A program made the position numbers and the translations under genes. A stretch of 35,364 nucleotides of DNA from Bacillota bacterium (lineage in GTDB: Bacteria; Bacillota; Clostridia; Christensenellales; Pumilibacteraceae): NCBI GenBank assembly GCA_009783985.1, contig WQVM01000009.1, positions 1 through 35,364 on the forward strand. Reading direction: 5' to 3'. This document shows, in pieces, positions 28,858-35,226 of this stretch; position 1 is the first letter of the stretch; every line of letters begins with the position of its first letter. The notes beneath the pieces are model-generated. The model saw only the letters and a list, made by a program, of their open reading frames with translations. It had not been told where the DNA came from and did no database searches.

Positions 28858-28932
28858 CGCGGGGTGGAGCAATGGCAGCTCGTCGGGCTCATAACCCGAA
28901 GGTTGTAGGTTCGAGTCCTGCCCCCGCAACCA
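28858..28932 (+). tRNA. Initiator tRNA-fMet (CAU)
   Basis: It is 75 bases long including the encoded CCA. The acceptor stem CGCGGGG / CCCCGCA has the C-A mismatch at the first pair that marks bacterial initiator tRNA. The D arm is GAGC-loop-GCUC with a short 7-base loop; the anticodon stem TCGGG/CCCGA carries the three G-C pairs typical of initiators, with loop CTCATAA; the T arm has TTCGAGT. Confidence 0.95.
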
Positions 28933-28948
28933 AAGAAGTACGCCCAAG

Positions 28949-29004
28949 AGGTGTTAAACAACAAAAAACACAACATATGTTGTGTTTTTTGTTGTTTAAC
29001 ACCT
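28949..29004. terminator. Perfect 56-bp palindrome after the tRNA, probable terminator
   Basis: Two 28-base arms without a loop: AGGTGTTAAACAACAAAAAA at the left, with the centre CAACAT/ATGTTG at 28976/28977. The right arm contains TTTTTT followed by GTTGTTTAAC, so it may end the tRNA transcript even though the T run is inside the stem. Confidence 0.8.
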
Positions 29005-29048
29005 TCGAGCATTATGTCCCACAAACAAATTAGTTTGTTTCAATTAAC

Positions 29049-29081
29049 AAAAGCACTCTCAATCATTTTGAGAGTGCTTTT
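29049..29081. terminator. Bidirectional intrinsic terminator
   Basis: AAAAGCACTCTCAA (29049-29062) pairs with TTGAGAGTGCTTTT (29068-29081) around TCATT. A runs on the left and Ts on the right let it serve both the tRNA transcript and the convergent gene ending at 29102. Confidence 0.92.
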
Positions 29082-29101
29082 CTGCGATATAAGCCATCAA
29101 G

Positions 29102-29854
29102 TTAATTATCAAAAAAGTTATTAAAAAATCCTTGCATTGAAAAACTATTTAAGGAATTAGGTTGTTGGATATTTTGAATTTCATTATTAAGCGCTATACA
29201 CTTGCGTTCAAATTTATTCATTAATACAAATGGCGGAATAGCAAAAATCATCAAAATGACCCCTAAAGGAACAGTTATTCTCCAATCGAGTAAAATTGAT
29301 AGAAATAGAGTGACCATTCCTCCTGCACCGAAAATCAAACAAAGAGCAATCATTAGAATCATAAGCTTCTTAGATTTTTTCTTTTGCAATAATTTTTCAT
29401 TAACCATTGATATGGTTTTTTCTTGTTGCCCTTTTCTATGTGCTTCGCTTAATTTTATAAACTCATTACAAAGATTTTCAATAAGTAATTTTTCATCGTC
29501 GTTAGCAACGGCAAGAGCATTATTGTAATATTCTAGATGTTCCGTATCGTCCAAGTCCGTGAAACTTTCTGTATAACTTCGTACTAGACCAAGCCAACAC
29601 TTGTAATTATCAGGGTCTAATTCGGCAGCGTCCTCAAATGCGTCAATAGCTCTTTCCCAATCTTTAAGTTTAATAAATGTTTCGCCTCGAGTAAGATTTT
29701 TGTGTACTTTGTCTTTTTCATTGTCCTTTGTTATATTTACAACTTTTTGTGTGACAAAAGTTGTTCCGCAAAAACGACAAGTTCCTGTTTTTTTACAATC
29801 ATCAATTTCAATTTTGGCTGCACACTCGGTGCATTTTGCAGCAACTAAAGCCAT
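29102..29854 (-). CDS. Zinc-ribbon and TPR membrane protein
   Basis: It is 250 residues long from the ATG at 29854, which has AAGGAG ten bases upstream; the longer frame from 29887 is rejected. Residues 8-30 are a zinc ribbon, CTEC and CRFC, of the kind found at the N-terminus of many Bacillota membrane proteins. Residues about 50-110 contain a TPR-like helical pair (AIDAFEDAAELDPDNYKCWL, EYYNNALAVANDDEKLL). Two transmembrane helices follow (about 165-187 and 193-215). The C-terminal tail is polar with Asn/Gln. It is probably a membrane-bound scaffold with the ribbon and TPR in the cytosol. I do not recognise a named family. It ends at a shared terminator. Confidence 0.75.
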   Translation of the reverse strand: MALVAAKCTECAAKIEIDDCKKTGTCRFCGTTFVTQKVVNITKDNEKDKVHKNLTRGETFIKLKDWERAIDAFEDAAELDPDNYKCWLGLVRSYTESFTDLDDTEHLEYYNNALAVANDDEKLLIENLCNEFIKLSEAHRKGQQEKTISMVNEKLLQKKKSKKLMILMIALCLIFGAGGMVTLFLSILLDWRITVPLGVILMIFAIPPFVLMNKFERKCIALNNEIQNIQQPNSLNSFSMQGFFNNFFDN

Positions 29855-29877
29855 TAGACAAATACTCCTTATATAAC

Positions 29878-29907
29878 AGTATAACATAGTTTAAGAATAT
29901 TTGTCAA
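29878..29907 (-). promoter_or_regulatory. Sigma-A promoter of the zinc-ribbon/TPR gene
   Basis: On the minus strand TTGACA (29907-29902), 18 bases, TATACT (29883-29878). The leader is about 17 bases and contains the ribosome binding site. It is divergent from the ylxM promoter, 75 bases apart. Confidence 0.8.
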
Positions 29908-29984
29908 GGTTGTGGTGGCGGAATAGAGAATTTTAGGAATCTTGTCAATATTGTGCAAAATATCGACTTGTCAGGTTAAAATGC

Positions 29985-30014
29985 TTGACAAAGGTCTTTT
30001 GTTTGTGGTATAGT
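29985..30014 (+). promoter_or_regulatory. ylxM-ffh promoter, leaderless geometry
   Basis: TTGACA (29985-29990), 18 bases, TATAGT (30009-30014). The GTG start of ylxM follows after six bases. GGAGG sits between them and would lie upstream of the predicted transcription start, so it may not be in the mRNA. Confidence 0.75.
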
Positions 30015-30020
30015 GGAGGG

Positions 30021-30260
30021 GTGAAAACGATTGAGGCGGCGATATTGCTTGATTATTACGGTCCGCTACTTACTGATAAGCAGAGGCGGATAATGGAATT
30101 GTTTTGCAATTTTGATTTGACGCCGAGTGAGATTGGGGAAGAACTTGGAATGACGAGACAGGCGGCACACGAGGTTTTTGTTAAGTGTTGTGCGGTGCTT
30201 GAGGAGTATGAGAAGAAACTAGGATTTATAGAAAAAATAAGTAGGTTAAGTAAAAGGTAA
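30021..30260 (+). CDS. ylxM: YlxM/p13-like HTH protein
   Basis: It is 79 residues long, starting at GTG 30021. The frame is open back to 29985, but that TTG belongs to the -35 box. The protein is the small helix-turn-helix partner encoded before ffh in most Bacillota: EAAILLDYYGPLLTDKQRRI, then LFCNFDLTPSEIGEELGMTR with QAAHEVFVKC, as in region-4 type HTH proteins. Its exact role is unsettled; it is thought to act with the signal recognition particle or regulate the operon. It is shorter than the usual 105-115 residues, lacking the C-terminal tail. The last residues SKR and the stop codon lie in an AAGTAAAAGGTAAGAAG repeat arm. Confidence 0.85.
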   Translation: MKTIEAAILLDYYGPLLTDKQRRIMELFCNFDLTPSEIGEELGMTRQAAHEVFVKCCAVLEEYEKKLGFIEKISRLSKR

Positions 30261-30333
30261 GAAGTAAAAAGTGTTGTCGGGGAGTTAATATATATATAAG
30301 TCTGCACTTTTTACTCTTTACCTATTACTTTTA
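30249..30333. repeat. AGTAAAAGGTAAGAAG inverted repeat filling the ylxM-ffh gap
   Basis: The left arm AAGTAAAAGGTAAGAAGTAA overlaps the ylxM stop codon, and the right arm CTTTTTACTCTTTACCTATT ends 15 bases before the ffh ATG. The 28-base loop contains a TATATATATA run. It is the simple form of the nested element at 13228-13581. Confidence 0.85.
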
Positions 30334-30347
30334 TTTTCGGGGGTCTA

Positions 30348-31712
30348 ATGGCTTTATTTAGTAGTTTGTCAGAAAGACTGGGGCATGTCTTTAGCAAGAT
30401 AACACAGCGGGGTAAGCTGAGTGAGCTGGAGATAAAGAGTGCCATGCGTGAGATTCGTGTCGCCTTGTTAGAGGCAGATGTTAATTTTGGTGTTGTTAAA
30501 GATTTTGTTAATAAAGTTAGCGAGCAAGCGGTCGGGGAAAAGATTATCAACAGCTTGACACCCGGTCAACAGGTTGTCAAGATAGTCAACGACGAGCTTG
30601 TCGCACTTATGGGGACGGCTCATACCAAACTTGCTGTAGCATCTAAGCCGCCCACTGTCATAATGATGTGCGGGTTGCAGGGTGCGGGTAAGACGACAAT
30701 GTGCGGTAAGCTTGCGAGATTGCTTAGTAAGGACGGCAAAAAACCTCTCTTAGTAGCGTGCGACATCTACAGACCTGCGGCGATTAAGCAGTTGCAAGTT
30801 GTGGGCAAAAATGTCAATATCCCTGTATTTGAGATGGGCATAGCTAAGCCCAAAAAGATTGTTGCCGAGGGGCTAAAGCACGCAGAGAAAAACGGTTTTG
30901 ATACGGTTATTATAGATACGGCGGGACGGCTACACATCAATGAGGAATTGATGTCCGAGCTTATCGAGGTCAAAAAAGAAACCAATCCGACCGAGATTTT
31001 GCTTGTTGTAGACAGTATGACGGGGCAGGACGCTGTTACTGCGGCATCGAGCTTTGATGCTAAACTTGATTTGTCGGGTGTAATACTGACTAAGCTTGAC
31101 GGTGATACGAGGGGCGGTGCGGCATTATCTATAAGGGCGGTGACGGGTAAGCCGATTAAGTATTGCGGAACAGGCGAAAAGCCGACTGACATAGAGGCTT
31201 TCTATCCGGACCGTATGGCATCTAGGATACTCGGTATGGGCGATGTCTTGACGCTTATTGATAAAGCCGAGGCGGCAATGTCCGAAGCCGATATGAAGAA
31301 GATGGAGAAGAAGCTCCGTGAGAATAGCTTTACTCTTGAGGACTTCTTGGTTCAGTTTGAAAGTATCGGCAAAATGGGTAATATTGAGGAACTTTTGAGT
31401 ATGATGCCCGGTATGGGTAAGCAAAAGATTTCGGCTAAGGATATTGATGAGGAGCGTATGCAGAGGTTTAAGGCGATTATCCAAAGTATGACCCCGATGG
31501 AAAGAGAAAAGCCCGAGATTATCAAGGCATCAAGACGCAAAAGGATAGCGGCGGGTAGCGGTACGACAATACAAGATATCAACCAACTGCTTAAGCAATT
31601 TGAGCAAGCCAAACAACTTATGAAGAGTATGGGCGGCGGTGCAATGGCGGGAATGGGAAAAAAGAAACTGGTAAGCAAGAAGTTGATGAAGAAGAGCAAA
31701 AAAAGAAGGTAA
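30348..31712 (+). CDS. ffh: Signal recognition particle GTPase Ffh
   Basis: It is 454 residues long. It binds signal sequences of nascent membrane proteins and, with SRP RNA and FtsY, delivers ribosomes to the membrane. The N domain (1-85) is followed by the G domain with GLQGAGKTTMCGKLA near 107, DTAGRLHINEEL near 187 and TKLDGDTRGGAALS near 245. The C-terminal M domain (from about 325) is Met-rich (MMPGMGKQKI, MKSMGGGAMAGMGKKK) and ends with a Lys-rich tail. The start is ATG 30348 after GGGGG at a short distance. The order ylxM-ffh-rpsP is conserved in Bacillota. Confidence 0.97.
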   Translation: MALFSSLSERLGHVFSKITQRGKLSELEIKSAMREIRVALLEADVNFGVVKDFVNKVSEQAVGEKIINSLTPGQQVVKIVNDELVALMGTAHTKLAVASKPPTVIMMCGLQGAGKTTMCGKLARLLSKDGKKPLLVACDIYRPAAIKQLQVVGKNVNIPVFEMGIAKPKKIVAEGLKHAEKNGFDTVIIDTAGRLHINEELMSELIEVKKETNPTEILLVVDSMTGQDAVTAASSFDAKLDLSGVILTKLDGDTRGGAALSIRAVTGKPIKYCGTGEKPTDIEAFYPDRMASRILGMGDVLTLIDKAEAAMSEADMKKMEKKLRENSFTLEDFLVQFESIGKMGNIEELLSMMPGMGKQKISAKDIDEERMQRFKAIIQSMTPMEREKPEIIKASRRKRIAAGSGTTIQDINQLLKQFEQAKQLMKSMGGGAMAGMGKKKLVSKKLMKKSKKRR

Positions 31713-31716
31713 GAAT

Positions 31717-31857
31717 ATAATGCAAAAGACGCTTTGCTTGGTCTAGACGCATAACGCATTAATGCAAAATGTCGGATAAGGAAGTAATCTAGTTGCATTA
31801 TCAATTAAAATACTAAGTCAATCATTATGCGTTATGCGATTTGCATTATGCATTAAA
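31717..31857. repeat. AATGCAAAACGCATAA-type repeat between ffh and rpsP
   Basis: ATAATGCAAAAGACGC at the left and ATTTGCATTATGCATTA at the right are the ends; inner copies of GCATAACGCATTAATGCAAA pair with TTATGCGTTATGCGA. The left end contains GACGCTTTGCTTGGTC, the complement of the GACCAAGCGAAGCGTC module with one change. TGTCGGATAAG is shared with 12778-12881. Confidence 0.8.
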
Positions 31858-31896
31858 AACATAAAGCACAAACACAAGGAGTTTAACAAAAACAAA

Positions 31897-32433
31897 ATGG
31901 CAGTCAAAATCAGACTAACCCGTATGGGTGACAAAAAAAGACCTTTTTATAGGGTTGTGGTAGCGGATTCAAGAAGTCCGAGAGACGGTAAGTTTATTGA
32001 GGTGTTGGGAACTTATGACCCGCTCAAAAATCCCGCCGAAATCAAAATTGATACCGAAAAAACAAAAAAATGGTTGGCTAACGGTGCGCAACCTACCGAT
32101 ACGGCTAAGTCTATACTTATAACAGCCGGAGCTATTCCTGCACCTAAAAAGAGACCTCCGGCAAAAACTTACAAAAAAGCTGAAGAGCCGGTAGTAGAGG
32201 CAAAGCCGGAAGTTAAACCGGAGCCTAAGGTAGAAGCACCTCCTGTAGTAGAGGAAAAGGTCGAAGCTCCGGTAGAAGTAGTAGCCGAGCCTGTTGCCGA
32301 GCCTGTAGCCGAAGAAGCCCCAGCAGAAGAAGTAGTGGCAGAAGCTGTAGCAGAAACCCCTGCAGAAGAAGCAAAAGCAGAAGAGCCAACAACAGAAGCA
32401 ACCGAAGTTGCAGAAGAAAAGACAGAGAGTTAA
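31897..32433 (+). CDS. rpsP: 30S ribosomal protein S16 with long acidic tail
   Basis: It is 178 residues long from ATG 31897, with AAGGAG 15 bases upstream; the longer frame reads through a repeat. The first 80 residues are S16: [20 protein letters not shown], then [24 protein letters not shown] and [14 protein letters not shown]16 is normally 75-100 residues. Here a tail of about 90 residues follows, built of Ala, Glu, Pro and Val ([38 protein letters not shown]), acidic and probably disordered. Extended S16 tails occur in some lineages, but this one is long. The tail could be a late addition; frame and stop codon are clear. Confidence 0.95.
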   Translation: MAVKIRLTRMGDKKRPFYRVVVADSRSPRDGKFIEVLGTYDPLKNPAEIKIDTEKTKKWLANGAQPTDTAKSILITAGAIPAPKKRPPAKTYKKAEEPVVEAKPEVKPEPKVEAPPVVEEKVEAPVEVVAEPVAEPVAEEAPAEEVVAEAVAETPAEEAKAEEPTTEATEVAEEKTES

Positions 32434-32454
32434 AAGCAATCTGAGTATAAAATG

Positions 32455-32543
32455 TCATTGCGAGGAGCGAAAGCGACGAAGCAATCCCATGTAAAGTGTT
32501 CTATTCGTGGGATTGCTTCGTCGCTTTCGCTCCTCGCAATGAC
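32455..32543. repeat. CATTGCGAGGAGC hairpin between rpsP and khpA
   Basis: Perfect 36-base arms, GTCATTGCGAGGAGCGAAAG at the left and its complement ending at 32543, enclose a 17-base loop. It is the uninterrupted form of 8051-8170. It lies inside a housekeeping operon, 58 bases before the khpA start, and lacks a T run. Confidence 0.92.
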
Positions 32544-32601
32544 TACAATGTTTTGCGGAGGATTTCTGCCTCTCGCAAAGACATCATAGGAGTATAACGC
32601 C

Positions 32602-32835
32602 ATGGAACAAATGGTTGAATTAGTCAAATATTTGGCTCAAAATTTGGTAGACAAACCTGAAGGAGTTAAAGTTACTCTTGACGGGGACAAAATAAGCCTA
32701 ACGGTTGACCCTAGCGATATGGGTAAGGTTATCGGCAAGCAAGGCCGTATAGCTAAGGCTATCAGAAGCATTGTGCGTTCTGCCGCAATTAAGGCTAATG
32801 TCAGAGTAACGCTTGATATTGTAGACGCAGAGTAA
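32602..32835 (+). CDS. khpA: KH-domain RNA-binding protein KhpA
   Basis: It is 77 residues long with AGGAG 11 bases before the ATG. It is a single KH domain with GxxG loop GKQG in SDMGKVIGKQGRIAKAIRSI near residue 40, and VKVTLDGDKISLTVDP before it. KhpA (formerly YlqC) forms a dimer or pairs with KhpB and affects small RNA and cell-division gene expression. It lies in its standard place between rpsP and rimM, and its stop codon overlaps the rimM start (TAATG). Confidence 0.95.
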   Translation: MEQMVELVKYLAQNLVDKPEGVKVTLDGDKISLTVDPSDMGKVIGKQGRIAKAIRSIVRSAAIKANVRVTLDIVDAE

Positions 32836-33335
32836 TGGTTGCAATCGGTAAAATTGTCAAAGCGCAAGGAATAAGAGGCGAAGTTAAAGTTATGTCTCTT
32901 ACCCGAGATGTCACTCATTTTGCCGTGCTTAAAAATGTCTATATAGACGGTGTTTTGTATGACATCAAAGCGGTCAGAATTAGCGGTGATTTTGCGTATT
33001 TGCTATTAGACGGGATTAGTGACCGCAATACTGCCGAAAGTCTTAGGAACAAACAAATCAGTATAGAGCGTGACAAAGTTAAACCTTTGGACACGGACGA
33101 ATATTATATTTCGGACCTTATTGGTTGCCGTGTGGTGACTACTGACGGGTTAGAAATCGGGACACTTGCCGAGGTTATTGAGACGGGTACGGCAGATGTT
33201 TTTGTGGTCAAAAGCACAGACGGTAAGGATGTGCTTTTTCCGCATTTGACGAGAGTTGTTGTCGGAGTTGACCTAGGGAGTAGAGTTGTAACGGTTGATA
33301 AGACGGAACTGGATAAGGTGATTGTTATCAATTAG
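32835..33335 (+). CDS. rimM: Ribosome maturation factor RimM
   Basis: It is 166 residues long. It assists 30S assembly by binding S19 and the 16S rRNA head. The N-terminal beta barrel (IGKIVKAQGIRGEVKVMSLT, then GISDRNTAESLRNKQISIER) and the C-terminal PRC barrel (YYISDLIGCRVVTTDGLEIG, VFVVKSTDGKDVLFPHLTRV) are both intact. It starts on the last base of the khpA stop codon. The last residues IN and the stop codon TAG are within an ATTAGGAATT repeat arm. Confidence 0.96.
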   Translation: MVAIGKIVKAQGIRGEVKVMSLTRDVTHFAVLKNVYIDGVLYDIKAVRISGDFAYLLLDGISDRNTAESLRNKQISIERDKVKPLDTDEYYISDLIGCRVVTTDGLEIGTLAEVIETGTADVFVVKSTDGKDVLFPHLTRVVVGVDLGSRVVTVDKTELDKVIVIN

Positions 33336-33382
33336 GAATTATTGCTAAAATTATTAGTTTAATAAGTCAGCAATTCCTAATT
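33330..33382. repeat. ATTAGGAATT inverted repeat between rimM and trmD
   Basis: AATTAGGAATTATTGCT (from 33330) and AGCAATTCCTAATT (to 33382) pair with a small bulge. The left arm supplies the rimM stop codon; the right arm ends nine bases before the trmD ATG and leaves no purine-rich ribosome binding site. Confidence 0.8.
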
Positions 33383-33391
33383 AAAATTTCT

Positions 33392-34030
33392 ATGAAATTT
33401 TCCATACTTACATTACATCCCGCAATGTTTGCCCCCCTAGAGACCAGTATTATAGGGCGGGCACGCAAGGCGGGGCATATAAATATCGAGATAGTCGATA
33501 TCAGGGATTTTTCTAAGGATAGGCACAAGAAGTGTGACGACTATCCTTTTGGCGGCGGGGCAGGAATGGTGATGACCGTTCAGCCGATTTATGATGCTAT
33601 CCAAAGTGTTGACCCTAAGCACAAAGCCTTGCGGATTTATATGTCGCCTAAAGGGGCAAAACTTACTCACGCTATGGCAGGTGAACTTGCGGCAAAGTAT
33701 GAGCATATTGTTATTCTTTGCGGACATTATGAGGGAGTGGACCAAAGGGCGATTGACCTATGCATAGATAGAGAAGTCAGTATCGGCGATTATGTTGTGA
33801 CAGGTGGCGAATTGCCTGCAATGGTTCTTGTGGATTCTACGGTGAGATTTGTTAAGGGCGTAATAGACGAGGAGAGCATAAAAACAGAAACCTTTGTTGA
33901 CGGACTGCTAGAATATCCTCAATACACCCGTCCGCAAGATTTTATGGGATACACCGTCCCCGAAGTGCTTGTCTCGGGCGACCACGCCAAAGTAGACAAG
34001 TGGCGTAGGGAACAAAGTAAAAAAATATAA
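33392..34030 (+). CDS. trmD: tRNA (guanine-N1)-methyltransferase TrmD
   Basis: It is 212 residues long. It methylates G37 of tRNAs using SAM, which prevents frameshifting. The knot motifs are present: FSILTLHPAMFAPLETSIIG at the start, CDDYPFGGGAGMVM near 50, GHYEGVDQRAID near 112, SIGDYVVTGGELPAMVLVDS near 130 and YPQYTRPQDF near 172. The C-terminus ends HAKVDKWRREQSKKI, which in typical TrmD is followed by 20-35 more residues, so the last helical part is missing; the knot and SAM site are complete. No ribosome binding site lies before ATG 33392. The usual next gene, rplS, is absent. Confidence 0.95.
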   Translation: MKFSILTLHPAMFAPLETSIIGRARKAGHINIEIVDIRDFSKDRHKKCDDYPFGGGAGMVMTVQPIYDAIQSVDPKHKALRIYMSPKGAKLTHAMAGELAAKYEHIVILCGHYEGVDQRAIDLCIDREVSIGDYVVTGGELPAMVLVDSTVRFVKGVIDEESIKTETFVDGLLEYPQYTRPQDFMGYTVPEVLVSGDHAKVDKWRREQSKKI

Positions 34031-34031
34031 C

Positions 34032-34051
34032 AGTCCATATTATAATGGACT
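34032..34051 (+). terminator. Hairpin after trmD
   Basis: AGTCCAT pairs with ATGGACT (within 34032-34051) around TATTATA, followed by only a short T stretch. It is a weak terminator candidate at the end of the ylxM-trmD operon. Confidence 0.5.
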
Positions 34052-34221
34052 TTACATAAAAAATCTATTTAACTGCCAAAAAACAGGGGCAAAATATACT
34101 TTGCGGCTTTATCTAATGCGTGCAAATATGCTTATGAATATACTCATAAAGCAAGCATTATTCGGCATATATTTCATAGAATATAGCTATGGATATTACA
34201 TCAAGTCAAATATTTTTGGCT

Positions 34222-34250
34222 AATATTCATAAAATATAATAATGAATATT
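34222..34250 (+). promoter_or_regulatory. Inverted repeat over the XRE gene start: probable auto-operator
   Basis: AATATTCAT (34222-34230) and ATGAATATT (34242-34250) are perfect 9-base complements with an 11-base spacer containing TATAAT. The right half includes the start codon. Related ATGAATAT and GAATAT half-sites lie upstream at about 34133, 34183 and 34192. A repressor binding here would block its own transcription. Confidence 0.6.
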
Positions 34251-34451
34251 CCTTTTGGAGAAAGACTCAAAGAATTGCGTCAAGAGCGAAATTTGAGCAC
34301 TACAGAACTTGGAGAAATTATTGGGGTAACTAACGGCACTGTTAGTCGTTGGGAAAATAATAAGACAGAAATAATATCTCAACATATAATCACTTTGGCA
34401 AAATTTTTTGAAGTGACAACCGATTATTTATTAGGACTTACGGATTATTAA
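34242..34451 (+). CDS. XRE-family HTH repressor
   Basis: It is 69 residues long, nearly all of it a lambda-repressor-type helix-turn-helix: FGERLKELRQERNLSTTELG, then EIIGVTNGTVSRWENNKTEI and LAKFFEVTTDYLLGLTDY, the normal ending of the domain. No dimerisation domain follows. There is no ribosome binding site before the ATG, and TATAAT lies only one base upstream, so the real transcription start must use another -10 box. Probably autoregulated through the inverted repeat over its start. It could belong to a small mobile or phage-remnant region with the ArpU-like gene downstream. Confidence 0.85.
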   Translation: MNIPFGERLKELRQERNLSTTELGEIIGVTNGTVSRWENNKTEIISQHIITLAKFFEVTTDYLLGLTDY

Positions 34452-34485
34452 AAAATCTAAGTAGTGAGAAATAGCGGTAAAAATG

Positions 34486-34514
34486 TTGACAAAAAGTCTG
34501 TTATATGTTATAAT
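34486..34514 (+). promoter_or_regulatory. Full-consensus sigma-A promoter
   Basis: TTGACA (34486-34491), 17 bases, TATAAT (34509-34514), starting 34 bases after the XRE stop codon. It drives either the short peptide at 34554, a leader RNA or the ArpU-like gene at 34809. Confidence 0.85.
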
Positions 34515-34553
34515 ATTAAGTATCAGTGCGTGTATTCGGAAGTAATTATAACG

Positions 34554-34664
34554 ATGAGAATATTTAATCTGATTACAAAAAGACCCTCAATAGTGCTGTT
34601 GGAAGTTATTAATGACCGATGTTGCTATAAACCCAATGTTAAACAATATGGTATAGTTTTTTAG
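34554..34664 (+). CDS. Possible 36-residue peptide
   Basis: The frame starts MRIFNLITKRPSIVLLEV and ends PNVKQYGIVF; it contains an adjacent Cys pair in DRCCYKP. GGAAG lies about 11 bases upstream, and a perfect promoter is 40 bases upstream. There is no recognisable family and the peptide is short, so the region may instead be an untranslated leader of the ArpU-like gene. Confidence 0.3.
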   Translation: MRIFNLITKRPSIVLLEVINDRCCYKPNVKQYGIVF

Positions 34665-34808
34665 TGGCTTTTTGTCGGCTTTTTATCCGGTAAGAAGTTT
34701 TTTTATATATGTAAAAACAAGTCTAATAAATTGTTGGCAAAAAACACATCTTTAGTACCGAATTTATCAGATGCCTGAGAAGGTAGGAAAATCATAGATA
34801 TAAAAGAT

Positions 34809-35198
34809 TTGAATGTAAAAGAATGGCTTAATCAAACAAGACACTTTAATAAGCAGATTGAGCTAATCAAAATAAGGCAATCAAATTATTACGAACATAG
34901 GGATTTATTGATGGAAGTATCGTGTGAGTTTACAGACGGTATTAATTTGTGCATGAATACAATAGAGTCGCGCATAAATAGTCTTTTTAATGTAAGGGGG
35001 CAAATAGAACAAATGATGGCTCAAGTAACAGATATTAATAAAAGAATAGCACTTGAAAGTTATTTTTTGAATGATAAATCAATTGCCGAAATAGCACAAG
35101 AAGAATATTATTCAAAGCGACATGTTGAAAGGCTTTTGGAAGACGGAATAAAAGAAATTGAAATGATGCTAACGGAAATGAAGATTCCTGATATTTAG
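34809..35198 (+). CDS. ArpU/DUF1492-like phage-type transcription regulator
   Basis: It is 129 residues long from TTG 34809; no ATG or GTG start fits, and the frame is open back to 34779. The N-terminus KEWLNQTRHFNKQIELIKIR is a helix like that of DUF1492 proteins, and the C-terminus has RIALESYFLNDKSIAEIAQE followed by YYSKRHVERLLEDGIKEIEM, a sigma-region-4-like HTH. ArpU/DUF1492 proteins regulate late genes in Bacillota phages. With the XRE repressor it suggests a phage-derived remnant downstream of the trmD operon. No phage structural genes are next to it inside the window. Confidence 0.6.
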   Translation: MNVKEWLNQTRHFNKQIELIKIRQSNYYEHRDLLMEVSCEFTDGINLCMNTIESRINSLFNVRGQIEQMMAQVTDINKRIALESYFLNDKSIAEIAQEEYYSKRHVERLLEDGIKEIEMMLTEMKIPDI

Positions 35199-35226
35199 GT
35201 TGCGGGAAAAGTCTATAATATTTTTG

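Noticed and set aside
28685-28894. 69-residue frame across the tRNA locus
   Set aside because: It is the usual spurious translation of an initiator tRNA gene, here duplicated; the tRNA explains the sequence.
28697-28932. Phage attachment site at the tRNA
   Set aside because: Integration normally duplicates the 3' half of a tRNA gene; here only the 5' half is duplicated, the copies are 161 bases apart, and no integrase is nearby.
29985-30020. TTG 29985 as ylxM start
   Set aside because: This TTG is the beginning of the TTGACA -35 box; GTG 30021 gives the normal N-terminus of the family.
31969-32439. Phe/Cys/Leu-rich minus-strand frame opposite rpsP
   Set aside because: It is the complement of the low-complexity acidic tail of S16 and shows extreme composition without a start context.
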